NCBI GenBank assembly: GCA_029168955.1
Contig: JAPDOI010000176.1
Location: 1,190,501 to 1,254,500 of the forward strand
DNA: 64,000 nt
Origin: Aplectana chamaeleonis
Taxonomy: Eukaryota; Nematoda; Chromadorea; Rhabditida; Cosmocercidae
Direction of reading: 5' to 3'
Of the stretch, positions 21,120-32,195 are shown piece after piece. Position 1 is the stretch's first letter. Each line of letters starts with the position of its first letter. The notes below the pieces were generated by a model. It was not told the DNA's origin, ran no database searches, and saw nothing but the letters and a program-made list of their open reading frames with translations. The position numbers and the translations under genes are program-made.

Positions 21120-22080
21120 ATGTGTTCGGTCTACATGGCAACGCTAGGAGGGATGCAGTTATCCAATGTATGCGCGGAAATCGGCATGACGGCCAGAGGA
21201 ACACCGCCTCAAACAGACTGCAGTGAACGATCATTCATATACAATGCTGCAACTCGAAAAATGTAGTCGAGCAAATTTGATATTTATATAAGGAGGGAAT
21301 GACTGAAGTTGGATGTATAGCGAGTTCAGAGGCGATCAATTGACGCAGAGAACCCTACTCTTCGGCAACAAAAAAACCTTTAGGTGATTGATCTGCAATC
21401 AGAGACGGGGAAACTGATTGAGATATCGTCGAAAATCCCTGCATGAATTTCAAAGTTGGAGAAAGTATGCAAGAGTTTGAAGAAAGAAAAAAGGGAAAGT
21501 GTGCGCGAACAGATGTGAGCATAGTTCACAGAACGCTCGACGCCGGTGATAGGTTTCAAGAACTCCGCGTTCACATGCCCTTCTTAAGAACTGGCAAGTC
21601 GCCGATGATTTGCGTGTGAAGAAAGTGACAAACGAGGGCTCGATACGGTATAAAACATTATCTTTTTTTTTGTGTATCGAGTGACTGCCTTTTCTCAACA
21701 AATCACAACTGCTTCTACAGCGCGATACAACAGTCAAGATGCACCCCGTATATGTAGTTATTCGGTCTGGATTAAATTCGTCGTAGAAGGTATGATGTCT
21801 ACTGAACTCGCCTTGCCAGAAAAAAAACGCAGCGTACAACAATTCAGAGACAGAAGTCAAAATGAGTGATATTTGGCATCAAACCACAAAATAGGCTGTC
21901 TCAAAGACACTGCCACTCAATACAAGCATTCTGGATTAGGCCGGGATCGTAGAGTTCACGTAATAAGTTAAGTCTGATTATTGGACGGGGCTGCGACCGT
22001 AGATTGCCACGCGCGAATCGAAACTCTGTTGGTCAGTGATGCCGCCAACACCGCACGGCCAGCCGCCTGGCCCGTGCGTC
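21120..22080. other. No supported gene
   Basis: Overlapping open frames of 65-136 codons on both strands at 21450-21869 have no splice or domain support. From about 21980 the sequence becomes GC- and CpG-rich, and GCACGGCCAGCCGCCTGGC (22053-22071) begins a short imperfect hairpin. This leads into the cluster of palindromic elements. Confidence 0.3.
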
Positions 22081-22084
22081 AGCT

Positions 22085-22216
22085 AAATCGTATACGGAAA
22101 CCATGCTTGCCGCGACCAGCGACAGAGACAGCGCCTATAAGGCATATCGAATTTCGGTCGATATTGATGGTAAACATTGTGTCGCTTCGCTCGTCGCTAG
22201 GAGTATAATCCCGGCC
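22085..22216. mobile_element. Small palindromic element, family L-like copy
   Basis: GCCGCGACCAGCGACAG, ATATCGAATTTCGGTCGATA and TGTCGCTTCGCTCGTCGCTA correspond in order to the copy at 37891-38020. The right part ends CCGGCCTTAGG. The arms are inverted repeats around GCCGCGACG/CGTCGC. Non-coding. Confidence 0.5.
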
Positions 22217-22597
22217 TTAGGCGCTGATCATACTACTCAACGCCAGCGCGGCACGCGCGTGCCGCGCTGGCGTAGCGTTTGTGTATATATGGCTTGATCG
22301 CCCCGTCTGCGCGGCACGTGCGTCACGCTCCACACGCTCCGCCATGACGTCGCCGCTGCGAGTATTCATACTGCCACCCGGAACGCCTTGGCGTTTTCAT
22401 CCACTGATATTACTTATCGATCGTCTCATTCATTCCAGCTTCACCGCTCCGCCATGGCGTCGCCGCTGAAGTATTCATAGTCTCCGCAGCGCGGCACGCG
22501 CGTCACGCGCGTAGAAAGTTTTCATACACAAAACGCCACGCCAGCGCGCGGCACGCGCGTGCCGCGCTGGCGTCGAGTAGTATGAATAGCGCCTTAG
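22217..22597. mobile_element. GC-rich foldback element with two perfect palindromes
   Basis: The outer arms (CTTAGGCGCT ... CATACTACTC and inverse) are about 80 bp long. Each arm holds a perfect self-palindrome built from GCCAGCGCGGCACGC: 34 bp at 22240-22273 and 36 bp at 22538-22573. An internal direct repeat, CTCCGCCATGACGTCGCCG, occurs at about 22338 and again near 22446. Strong CpG content. No coding evidence. Confidence 0.75.
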
Positions 22598-23126
22598 GCG
22601 GTGTTCAGAGTTTTCTCGTGACGAAGCGATGGCACATGTCATTTGCGATGCGAAAATCGCGTCGCGCAAGTATTCAGGCGTGAACCTGCGCGAACGCTGG
22701 GTGACTAAGCGCAATTGTGCACGTACGCGATTTGTCGTGAACAAGAAACGACAATTTTTTTGTAGCAATACCAGAAGTTCTTCCGTATTCTTCCAAGTGT
22801 ACGTGATCCTAGATATCGTTATCTTATTCCTTTCAATGTTAGATTTGGTTTTATCCTAGATTCTATCCTAGATTCGGTTTCGTTAACGAAAAAACGCTGA
22901 AGAAGAGCAGAAACGAGTTTTCCATTGCGCGACGTAAATCGCGTCGCGTTGCATTGCAAGGCGACGCGATGGTGGCCGCGCGAAGGCAAAATGCGCGTCA
23001 CTTCGAATGTTTCGCGTCTCTTCACTGTGAGCACCCAGCAACAACGCGACGCGACGTCATCTGATCGATACGTAGGCTGACTATAACAACGCGTCGCGCC
23101 GCGAATGAACTCTGAACGCCGCCTTA
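22597..23126. mobile_element. GC-rich inverted-repeat element abutting the previous one
   Basis: The left end GGCGGTGTTCAGAGTTTTC and the right end inverse of GGCGGCGTTCAGAGTTCAT form the termini; both arms are rich in GCGTCGCG motifs. It directly adjoins the foldback element at 22217-22597, the junction being the shared CCTTAGGCG. No supported reading frame. Confidence 0.65.
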
Positions 23127-23319
23127 CAGGCCCAAACGCTGCGTCACTCAAACCGTTAACGCGATGAAGTAGTATCAGGGCGATTCAAATTTTTTGAGCA
23201 AGGATTCATGTGCATTGCGATAGTGTTGTCTGTTCAATGAGCTATTCTATGCCCCTTGTGGTTACTTTTTTAAATATGGCGCCATTTAAGAAACGCAGAA
23301 AATTGAGTAATCCACTTTT

Positions 23320-23385
23320 TAGATTCGAATAATCGAATATTACCGAAATAAACGAATATTCTGGTCAGCACCCTAGTAGGTAGGT
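23320..23385. mobile_element. Solitary transposon end with ATTCGAAT motifs
   Basis: ATTCGAATAATCGAATATT is followed by GAATATTCTGGTCAGCACCCTAG. Read inverted, the end is CTAGGGTGCTGACCAG, a hAT-like terminus followed by its short-motif array. No partner end was found. Confidence 0.35.
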
Positions 23386-23525
23386 GTTTTTTCAGCTGCC
23401 ACCTTTCATGTTGGTAAAGCTAACTGTACTCCATTGGTAAAAGAATTGCTATGAGAACTCTAAACTTGAGTGACAAGGACTCATGCATTTACCCGCTTGC
23501 AGTTTACATGCGAGAGTGTATCTAA

Positions 23526-23720
23526 ATGCGACATGTAGCAAGAACATACGTCGGAGAAGCTGGGCAAGAAATCACAAAGAAAAAAATTACGAAACGCATA
23601 AACGCACGGAAGGGTTACAGAGACCATTTTAAGAATTCGCTTTTTAATATAAGATTTGTAGAAGATAGGAACAACGAGAGGTCGTTATCAGTGCAGCCGG
23701 CTACTGCAGTCGTGAGATGA
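23526..23720 (+). pseudogene. Possible GIY-YIG-like remnant of a Penelope-type element
   Basis: The frame reads ARTYVGEAGQEITKKKITKR and then INARKGYRDHFKNS. The YVGEAGQ-x-R-x-H-like layout resembles the YVGETG...R..H region of GIY-YIG endonucleases in Penelope-like retroelements. Only about 30 residues resemble it, no reverse transcriptase sequence adjoins it, and the frame ends at 23718-23720. Chance similarity cannot be excluded. Confidence 0.25.
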
Positions 23721-24582
23721 TCGAAAGGGCATGGAGGAATGGATAGCATATCAGAGATGGACTGATAAGAAATTCTTAGCTATACTGCGAATTGAAAAAA
23801 CTGTCATTCCGAGGAAGTATCATAATACACTAGCGAAAATCTTTCCATGTAGCGTAACATAGACAAACAGCAATGCATAGACAAATTCAGGGGGGGGGCT
23901 TGCAGTACTGATTGGCGGTGGCACACAAAAGTGTTCAAGATGAGAAACGATCTTTACCATGAAATGTGTTTGGATTGTCATTGCTTGAGTGTTACAACAA
24001 CGTGCACCACATTGGACATGCACTTCTTCTGTCAGAATGCCGCAGTCTCATAATAACTCGCTTGAAAATGGCACAATCTTTATACTGTTCTTCGGATTCT
24101 TCACAACAGAACTTTCTCTAAAGAAGACAACTGCAATTTATTCGCTTTTCGACACTTCCAGCACAACTGGGACTCGCGAGTATGAGAAGCTATACACACG
24201 AAGCTGAAGTACAGCGAGTTTCATAACCATACGATCACTCTAAAAATTGACATTTCTAAGAAAATGAATTTGCTAGTCATGTCGCCACTATTTTTTCCAG
24301 AATCTATTCCTGAAAAAGGGGCGGAGTAAAAGTTTCGGTTTCCTCAGCGAGACTCCAATGAATTTTATAACAGTTTATGTAATTCGGACCGTTTCAAAAC
24401 CATGCGAATACTAACGAAAACAATCTTTGTCTAGAACAAAGACTTCGTCATAGAAATTCAAGAGTGTTCTGGTTCTCCACGGTACTCAGCAAATTCTGAC
24501 TGTCACCGAGGAATAATCGTGATGATGAGGTTGCTCAGTGTCTACACCATTCTTTCTCGATTGCCGCATTCAACACTATGTA
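23721..24582. other. No gene seen
   Basis: A short open frame at 23989-24207 is unsupported. A G9 run sits near 23891. Nothing else recognised. Confidence 0.35.
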
Positions 24583-24786
24583 TCATAAAAATCGCGCTCT
24601 TATTAGCGTCATCTTGGTCACCGTAGAGCCCCATACGTTCTCCAGAGAATTGAGTTTAGGACAGCTAGCTAGCCACGCTAGAGAGTCCAAGCTCTGTAAG
24701 CTGTACCACTCTAACGCTGACCGGCTTACGTGAGCACTGGCACTGGCTCGCCGAAAGTTATGGCTCTGCCTACTGATGAGAGCCAT
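24583..24786 (-). pseudogene. Tc1-like transposase C-terminus, decayed
   Basis: The minus-strand frame contains SAHVSRSALEWYSLQ and CPKLNSLENVWG. In Tc1-type transposases these positions read roughly xDNAxxHxSxxxxxW and SPDLNPxENxWG. The glutamate before NVWG, the third catalytic residue position, is kept. The aspartate expected in the QDNA-like motif is replaced (sequence RASASAH), and the SPDLNP aspartate is lysine. The frame upstream (to about 25100) is broken, with only scattered resemblance. Clearly inactive. Confidence 0.65.
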
Positions 24787-25958
24787 GGGGGGTAGCGGGC
24801 ACGAGAGTTACTCGGACAGCTTCTCTCACAGGGAATAGTTCAATATAGACGTAGATGGCTTTAACCTCCGCTAGGGTTATTATAGGAAGGATATGCAGTA
24901 GATTTCGTGGAGGAATGTGGGGCGGTTTTTGCCACTACTTTACATTTGAGATCGGCGTTTCTAAACACCATGATAGACTCTCTTCACCCGTAGTTTCATG
25001 AATACGGCAACAGGCGACTCCTACCATCGCGCCCACTACCCGACATGGATCTCTCCAGTCGGCAGAGCTAGAACTCTCGGCGAGCATGTGCCAGTGTTCA
25101 CGTAAGCCGATCAACGTGAGATTTAGGGTCAGGCGGGCGTTGTCCAGCTGGACAACAGGGGGACGGACGTAAAAATTTTCGAATATTAGATTTTTTCAGG
25201 GGGGGGGGACGTGAAATCTTCGGGCCAAAATTTTGAAAAGTCGGGGTTGGTTTCAGTTGCGTTTCTCTTTCTAAAAGAAAACAGGTCGTGGAAACACACG
25301 ATAGGGTTTTTCTACCGAATTCCTTCATTGCACTCTATCCGAAAGCAAGACGCCAAGTCATTTGCCTTGGTGATCGTTCATGGCGTTTTTCTGTAGTAAA
25401 AGGACTAATCGAAAACAAAGTTTGAATGTTCTTTAGTTTTAAAACTGTTTTGATAACACGTAAACCTGACTAGCTAGGCAGCACAGGAGCACTAGTGAGT
25501 TGATGGAAGGAAAATTAGAATTTGGAGATATTTTGCTTTGATTACGCGGAGACAGTAATGGGAAATCTAGCAAAAAGAATCAGCAGCAGTCAACTACTTG
25601 AAGTTAGTAATCTATTTAGAGGCACATTATGAAGTAAACTGGAAGGGATTAGATAATGAGCGGCTCTAATCGAAGAATAAACAGAGTAGATTATGATCAG
25701 TCCAGGCTTGCCAATGACACAACACACACATAGCCAGCGAGTACCGCAGGTCATGGTCATTGTTGGCTATAAGGTTGTATTACACCCCAACGTCGGGTTC
25801 AACATAAAAGAATTGGTAGACAATAACGAGAGCGGAGGGTGTTCTCGATACATCATAAAAATCTTGCTTCAAAATTAAGTGTGTCCTAATGAATCCTTCA
25901 CTGCTTAATTTTTAGAATGAGTGCTGCTGGAGGTATAAATTGTATAACCAAACTAAAA
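24787..25958. other. Decayed sequence upstream of the Tc1-like remnant; no gene seen
   Basis: 24787-25100 probably holds the rest of the broken transposase but no motif is secure. 25100-25958 includes a G9 run near 25201 and overlapping unsupported frames. Confidence 0.3.
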
Positions 25959-26290
25959 TTAAAGGCAGCGTTCAGGATGATCATCCTCGTTGACTTTACA
26001 CAGTGAAACGATTGGTGAGAAGGATCCTAGGCTCCCAGTGCCGAAAGAACGATAGAAAACGAGCCAGGAGCGGCAAAATAACGGCTGCAAACAAGCGTTT
26101 CGGTGCCCCAGATCCGCCTCCTCGAAATGAGCAAATGCAGACTCAGATTACAAGAATGATCGAGTCGAGGAAGTGCTGATAAGCGAGTTGATCGCTTCAT
26201 TGCACTGATAGGTATCATCCTTCTAGCGGTCAATTCCTCCATGCTCAAATATCAACGTAAACAAGAGAGGGCCTGTTTTTGTTCAAATAT
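25959..26290 (-). mobile_element. TTAA family A, copy 2 (truncated)
   Basis: It starts TTAAAGGCAGCGTTCAGGAT and carries the family A interior in reverse (GAAAACGAGCCAGGAGCGGC, CATAGCGGTCAATTCCTCC-like, GTAAACAAGAGAGGGCC). It stops near 26290, before the other terminus, where GGTCGTCATT is repeated twice. Confidence 0.8.
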
Positions 26291-26349
26291 GGTCGTCATT
26301 GGTCGTCATTGGTCGACAACCTCAATTGAAGGCGGTGGTCACGATCGCC

Positions 26350-27465
26350 TTAAAGGCACCGTCCAGCCTTAGAAACGTTTTTCAGTTTTTGTGCCTATCT
26401 TGAAGAAAGTCACTTGCTGATTCCAATGATGTCTCTAGTTGTTCGAGGCTTGTAACTCCTTCGCCATTCGTAGATAGATGCCTCACACGGAAACCAGAGA
26501 TGCCCAGGGTTTCGGAGGAATCTAGTCTGATTTCGACACGAGAATTCACGTAAAATACGGGAAGTTTAGCCTCAGTTGGTGAAGTTTTAGCTGCAGCGCC
26601 CGAATATTCTACGATTATTCTCGTTGCAGCACTCTGTCGATCGACCCACCCAGTCTTGATCCGTACTGAAAAGACGATCCCCGCTGCTATCGAGCGCATT
26701 GCCCTTTCTTCCTCACGGCCTGCAGCATACCAGCGGCCAATATTATCCCTAGCAAGGTCTTCCAGATAGCGACACGGGGTCACCCTCCACGACCACCCAC
26801 AAAGTGTCAGGTTACCCGTGGGTTGATTGGGCCAACACTGTTCGAACGGCAACCCTGTGTTCCGCGTAGCCAGCGCTGGTTTGGGATTGCATTTCAACAC
26901 AGGCTGTCGCTAAATCCGTAGATTCTCGCTACAAAATTATAGCGAGAATATACGGGTTTAGCGTCAGAGAGAGCAATGCTTCGATGTTAGCCTTTGTTTT
27001 TACGTAGATTACGCGCAGAATTTGCAGCCTTGTAGTCTCTACACAAGAATATGTGAGTTTTAGCTATAGTAGCTCAAACCCGTAAATTCTCGATACATGG
27101 TATAGGGCGGCATTTCAGGCCGCGCCCTCGGAGGCATCTGGCTACGCGTTGGCAGAGTTCCGTCATTTGCAGTCGATGTAGGCGAGGCGACTTGAATAAG
27201 GAGAGAGGCTGATAATTGATGGAAGAACGGGGCTGTTGATCGTGAGCCAACGCTAATCCTGCCACTGTTGAGCTCGAAAGATCGTAAAAGGGGCGTGCCC
27301 AAGTGGCTTCCTTTTGTGGGCGACCCAGGATGGCTTCTCCCTATATCTCGCGCATTCGCACTATATCTGAGAGCTCGCACTTGGCAGGTGTTATATGGGG
27401 TGGGTCTACTTTACGATAATATGGAAATCTCAGATTTCGCCCCTGAGCTTGGAGTATGCCTTTAA
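26350..27465. mobile_element. TTAA family D, long copy (1116 bp)
   Basis: The left end TTAAAGGCACCGTCCAGCC and right end inverse of TTAAAGGCATACTCCAAGC are the termini. Both sides match the short copy at 50046-50526: left CTTGAAGAAA and CAGAATCGCT-type blocks, right GCTTGGCAGG and CCCCTGAG.TTGGA. The longer interior has its own inverted blocks (CGTAAATTCTCG, GGTTTCCGTGTGAGGCATCT), the latter also at 36328-36347. A 172-codon minus frame (26382-26900) spans it but overlaps the terminal repeat and looks accidental. A fragment TTGAAGGCGGTGGTCACGAT (26325-26344) just left is another eroded TTAA-type end. Confidence 0.8.
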
Positions 27466-27999
27466 GTTCCGTTGTCTGAAAAGGGAAAACGTTAGGAGTC
27501 GTAATATTGTGCACTCAGGATGAGAAGCGATAGGAAGGTGTGCCTATCCTTTAGCTCGGAAAAAACTTAAATTCTTCTGTCATTTTCAGAAACTCGCCCC
27601 ATATTTCTTTATGAGCAGCTTATTTGCTCAAAAAAAGTAGTTGCCATGGCCATGTTAATGGGGTCCTACAGTCTCTTCTATGTAGAACGCCAACGCCGCT
27701 GGAACCGTCAGAAACGGGGCGAAATCACCGCTGGCGCCATTTTGAGCCACTACAACTGGGTCGGGAACCCACCCAGTTCTTGACTATAACTCGCCCTGCA
27801 AAAATCGCTATTCCCCTTTTTATTTAGAATTTTTTCGGGGTCTTTCAGTTTGAAATACTCTTAATAGATACCATAGAAATTTTGAGTCAAATTTGAGACG
27901 ACCAAAGCACCGTGTACCCACCGTAATTTACCGTAACCTGTCAGATAACGATAAACTAACTTTAGGTTTGTGTTATGCGCTATGAGTAATCCCGGAGCA
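27466..27999. other. No gene seen
   Basis: CTTCTGTCATTTTCAG near 27590 is acceptor-like, but the following frames close quickly. Nothing else recognised. Confidence 0.35.
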
Positions 28000-28540
28000 A
28001 CTATTTGAGCCATATCTACCGAAGCATTCGTGATAGTGTAAAAAGTCGCGTTTTGCCCTCGAATTTTCCTCCCGGTGGGAAGCTTTGAGCGAATTTAGTC
28101 GAAAGCCTCGGAAAATTGACAAATATATCTCAGATTTGTGATCAGCACTCCAAATCATCTCGTGGGGGAATTTCTCTATATATAAAGAATCGCGCGAGGC
28201 AATTCAAAAAAGGGGGAGTTCAGCACAAAACGCGAGATTTTTATATAAATAAACGCCAAACCGAAAATCCATACAAGTCCAAAACGCTGTCATTCTGTGC
28301 AGTTCGGAAAAAGAGCTCCTACCCAAGCCTTGATCAAACAGTTAGACTTGGGCGCTGAACACGTTTATGGGGTCCGTTCCCAGATTTTTGAAAGATTATT
28401 GCGCGTTTTGGTGAGTACAGTGGGTGCGGGAAGCAGGGGGGAAATGCTTACAACTTTCTTCAGAGTATATCTAAGCAACTGCGTAGAGCATATTCGGGCT
28501 CTACGTCCAAAGTGATTCTAGAGAAGCGCATCCTATTTGG
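28000..28540 (+). repeat. Dispersed repeat R, copy 1
   Basis: Shared blocks with 57080-57600 include GAAAATTGACA, GATTTGTGATCAGCACTCC, CCGAAAATCCATACAAGTCC and GGGCGCTGAACAC. The same blocks occur inverted at 46730-47200 and, partially, at 60150-60420. No terminal inverted repeats or conserved frame were seen, so it may be an internal fragment of an unrecognised element. Confidence 0.65.
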
Positions 28541-28783
28541 AATGACCGCTTTGGCTAATAGTGGTTTCCTTGCCAGAACTGGACAGTCCCGAACCACTAC
28601 GAATTGTCTTGAATGTAGTTGGAAAGCGTCTCGACATGAAGTATGGAGTGATCGTTGTAAAATGCAAATGGCCTAGAGCGGTGACGAGTTCCTAGTGAAC
28701 TTATCTATGATGGGGTGTAGCAGAGGGTACATAATCCAGAGCGTTTGCGCTGAATTTCACACAAAGTTTGACCAATAAGTCTC

Positions 28784-29339
28784 TTAAAGGCAGTGGTCGC
28801 GATCAAATATGCTTGTCGTCTTTTTCTCCCCAAATCCTTTCCTGGGTCTCGAGTAGTAGGACCTATAAGAAAAAATCGCGAAAAAACCACTGTTTTGGGC
28901 CGAATTTGAAACCTGAACTTTCTTGTCTTTTGATAGTGGACGAGCCCTCTCCACATCATCGGCATCGATGACCTCTTATATCAAGAACATCAGCTAGCTT
29001 GAAATTGAATGTCAATCAATGAACCTTCGAATTTATGTACACATCTAGTCAAAAACATTGACTGAAGTGATGCTTTCATTATTCAACTGTTTTTATTCGT
29101 TAAATTTGCATTTATTTCGTCCTCTGAATGTCGATGATTTTTGACTGCTCGGCATGAGACTGCGATCTGTTTCGTCATCGCTGTGCACGTGTGCACGAAC
29201 TAGCTTCTTTGGGCCCTAGAAACTCTATTTGTAGACTGTTTTTCACCGCGCTACCTTCATAGTTTTTCAGCTGTTTTTGATCTAAGCTGATTTTTGTAGT
29301 TTTTTCGATAACGTTTTTCATCGTGACCACTGCCTTTAA
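28784..29339 (+). mobile_element. TTAA family C, full-length copy (556 bp)
   Basis: TTAAAGGCAGTGGTCGCGAT at the left is matched by ATCGTGACCACTGCCTTTAA at the right, both with TTAA. The right third (GCGCTACCTTCATAGTTTTT, CTGTTTTTGATCTAAGCTGA) is shared in reverse with the truncated copy at 54671-54806. No coding frame. Confidence 0.9.
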
Positions 29340-29749
29340 TAGGCAAAGAGACCGGTGCGGCAACTGGACCTGAAGAAACCTCAACTACGCACACATAAAG
29401 AGACGAGACTTCCTAGCTCTATTGTGAAAAAGGCAAAATAGTTTTACAAGCCTTTTTCCATGGTAACTCTGACACAATGCATAGATGTAAACGTCGCTGT
29501 ATTTTTACTAATATAAATTTGAGACTGCGAAAACCAAATTCGACAATCAAAAAGAAGGTGACGAAAGTGGCAAGTAATCCGGTAGAGCTTAGCGTGTTAA
29601 GCTATTAGCACTCGGTTCCGATTATCAGCTCGACTGATAAGGCGAGTTCGGACGTTCCTGTGGGGTTTCTTCTTTGCTTTATGATTCTTTCGCAACATGC
29701 TAATAATCGCTGGGATGCGCCTTCTTGTGGCTACATATCCGAGATGATT
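29340..29749. other. No gene seen
   Basis: Unique-looking stretch between the family C element and the inverted repeat at 29750. No supported frame. Confidence 0.35.
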
Positions 29750-30206
29750 GCAACTACTCTGATGTACTCGGGGGATCGTCCCCAACCCGACGGCCGTGGC
29801 CACGTCATTAGGGACTAAACACAACCTTGGTTGGCCGCCGACATGCATTATCTAGCCCCGCCCCTTTGGGAGGGACTTGGTAGGGCATTCGTCCCTCCTT
29901 TGCTGGATGTGTTCAATCGATTGCGGGGGAGCGACCACAAACCTACGGGCTCACTCAAATGCCCAGAGAACACAGGGGAGCATCCCCAAACTGACACGTG
30001 GAGCAATCATGTGGATCGCCGAAACATCGATTGCAGTTCTTCATTTTCTTCTTTTGATGATTGCTCATGTTTGTTTTTGTTTTGAAATTGAGAACTTTTA
30101 AACTTCTTGCTTGTCCAGTTTGTACTTTTCAAGTTTTATTGGAATTCACGCAGAGCTTGTCGTCGGATAGGAAATTTAGCTTATTCTTTCAATCAGCATT
30201 TTTTAG

Positions 30207-30294
30207 GGAAACCATTGATGGCCGAAAACAAACAGTGGCAACCAATTTCTACAGTATTAATCTAGAGCACAAAAGGACTGAGACAATTTATCAG
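30207..30294 (+). CDS. Isolated exon, Argonaute N-terminal-like
   Basis: The 88-bp exon is framed by a strong acceptor (CAGCATTTTTTAG) and a perfect donor (TATCAG then GTAATATT). It reads ETIDGRKQTVATNFY then SINLEHKRTETIYQ. Many Argonaute-family proteins have a similar segment before the PAZ domain: glycine, then V-x-TN-[FY]-x-[IV], a short charged strand, then IYQY-x-V, often with an intron near this point. The resemblance is a family pattern recognised by eye over 29 residues. No neighbouring Argonaute exon (PAZ, PIWI) was found on either side, so this is either a remnant, a captured exon, or part of a gene with distant exons. Confidence 0.4.
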
Positions 30295-30295
30295 G

Positions 30296-31289
30296 TAATA
30301 TTTTGATTTTTTTTCATTCATGTTGCACTGGGGCACTCTCGTAGGAATGATGGCTGTCTTATCATCGTATTTTCGCGGTAAATCCGCGGCAAAATCGCGG
30401 CACGCTTCTTCTCATAATTTTTTTCGTTTTCCGATAGTTTTTCGGCAGCTACTGGGTAGTTCTACGGTGATTTCGGGTTATGTTCGCAGTAGTTCCCGAC
30501 CTAGCGATAGTTTTGCGTCAATTTCGCGGTAAATTTCAAGTTCGAGATAGATTCTCGGTAGCTTCCACACAAATTCTTCTAGAGCAGGGCTCCATAAGGA
30601 GCCTGCAAGAGATAATGGAGGAGAAGTATTGTTTCTGAAAGAGTGTGCTAGAGGTCTTAGAGGGTTGGAGGACTTCAGAAGGAGCGTCAGAGAGGTCTCA
30701 TAAAGATACCAGGTCTTCAGAAGCAGCCAAATAAAAAGCTGTTCGATCGATTTCGTGGACATAGAGTTGGTATGGGTGGGGGGGGGGGAGCTAGCAGCGA
30801 GGTTCACGGCAACTGAAAAGCTGCTGCTGCTTATAGTATGTGCCAATGATACGGTTCGCCCATGCAGTCAGCCTGCATGATGTGCAGTGGGCGCGAAGAC
30901 ATTTTTTCGGACTTGTTATTCGATTAGAGGAAATATTAGACAGGTAGAGAATAAAATCCCAGTTAGCTGAGAGAATAAAATCCTAGTTACCTGTTTGCAG
31001 CCGTAGGAAGGCTCTTCCGAAAAATACCTTCGCGACGGTCGCTTAACACCTACACCGACCGCGTGGGCGGACGGACTCATCCGAACTAACTGTACATTTT
31101 TCATGCTGCGTTGTGCTTAAAAACACGATCAATTTCGATTCCGAGTTTTCCACTCGAAAACAAGGGCTAGCTGACAAGTGTGGCAGGAACCACGAAGAAA
31201 CGACGAAAAACTCATTGAAACGCCTCATTTCAGTGAAAGAATTGTCTGGCCTGGACTAGTCCGGTAGGATGAATGATAACTCGGCGGTT
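30296..31289. other. No gene seen; small direct repeats
   Basis: AGAGAATAAAATCC followed by CAGTTAGCTG or TAGTTACCTG forms two 24-bp units at 30945-30992. Degenerate TTCGCGGTAA motifs occur at 30373-30535. A G11 run lies near 30777. Confidence 0.4.
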
Positions 31290-31865
31290 GCGACCGCTGA
31301 ATGAAGGTGAAGGACTACTCGGCTATTTTGAGACTATTTCTCGATTATTTCTCGTTTATTACGCGGCCAGTGCCCGCCCGAGATCTCGTTGTCCGCGAAA
31401 TAGCCCACCAGGCTCTGCAGCGGCTCCTGGTGTGCTACATCCAGGCTATTTCGCGGCCATTGCTCGACCGAGATATAGCCGAGAAATGGCCCTTCAGGAG
31501 CGGCTGCGGATCCTGAAGGGGGCTATTTCTCGACTATTTCCTGGCAACTGGTGCTTTTAACACAGCCACCAATCTAGAAATTATGCTGCAAACTTTTATT
31601 GCCGGTCTTACCTTCATTCACAATTATAGGCAACGATACCGTCAATCATAACGAAAATACGCTCATGTAAGCGGAAGCAGTAATAAAAGGTGACCAAGGA
31701 ACCCGATTTTACCCTTACCTTTCCAGAGTAGGTCGCGGTTCAGCAGACCACATATTTGGCGGCCATTTCGCGGCCAGCGTTATTTAGCGATTATTCTGCT
31801 GCTATTTCGCGGCAACCATTATTTGACGGTTATTACGCTCAAGCAGGCAATTCGCGGCTAATTAT
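31290..31865. repeat. Degenerate CTATTTCGCGG short-motif region
   Basis: CTATTTCTCGA and CTATTTCGCGGCCA motifs recur irregularly at 31315-31550 and 31755-31860. They are split by about 200 bp of ordinary sequence. CTCAGGAGCCGCTG-like inverted blocks occur around 31400-31510. Probably an eroded array near transposon ends. Confidence 0.4.
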
Positions 31866-31962
31866 CGCCAAAACTCACAGAGTTGTTTCTTGTGTAACAA
31901 TACACATTTCAGAAGAGGAGAGTAGTCGCGAATGAGCCGTCTACCACTGCGCAGTAATGTTT

Positions 31963-32195
31963 AGTGTACGTCGAAGACGGAGCTCATCTTGGCCGAAGTC
32001 GTAACAATTTGGTTTATATTCTTGTTGATTTTCATGTATATTCTCATTTTGGGCTCGTTTTCAGCCTTCTCTATTTCACTTTGTGGGACCTGCCTTAAAT
32101 GCAGCCTTCGGGTTGCCCAGGATAGTTTGCCTTTCATTTGAAGGTTTTTTATCCATGGCCGCTGGTTTTCTTGGTGTGAAATCACGAAATATCAT
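31963..32195 (-). pseudogene. Frameshifted coding fragment, unknown protein
   Basis: One minus frame from an ATG at 32195 reads MIFRDFTPRKPAAMDKKPSN and then ERQTILGNPKAAFKAGPTK to a stop (32076). An overlapping frame reads QSEIEKAENEPKMRIYM then KINKNINQIVTTSAKMS to 31963. Both look coding by composition, and a single frameshift near 32090 would join them. Neither has clear splice sites or a known family. The RTE insertion at 32461 lies upstream of its 5' side. Confidence 0.25.

Noticed and set aside
26382..26900. 172-codon minus-strand open frame
   Set aside because: It lies inside a TTAA-type element, starts and ends in repeat sequence and has no recognisable motif. The short family D copy does not keep it.
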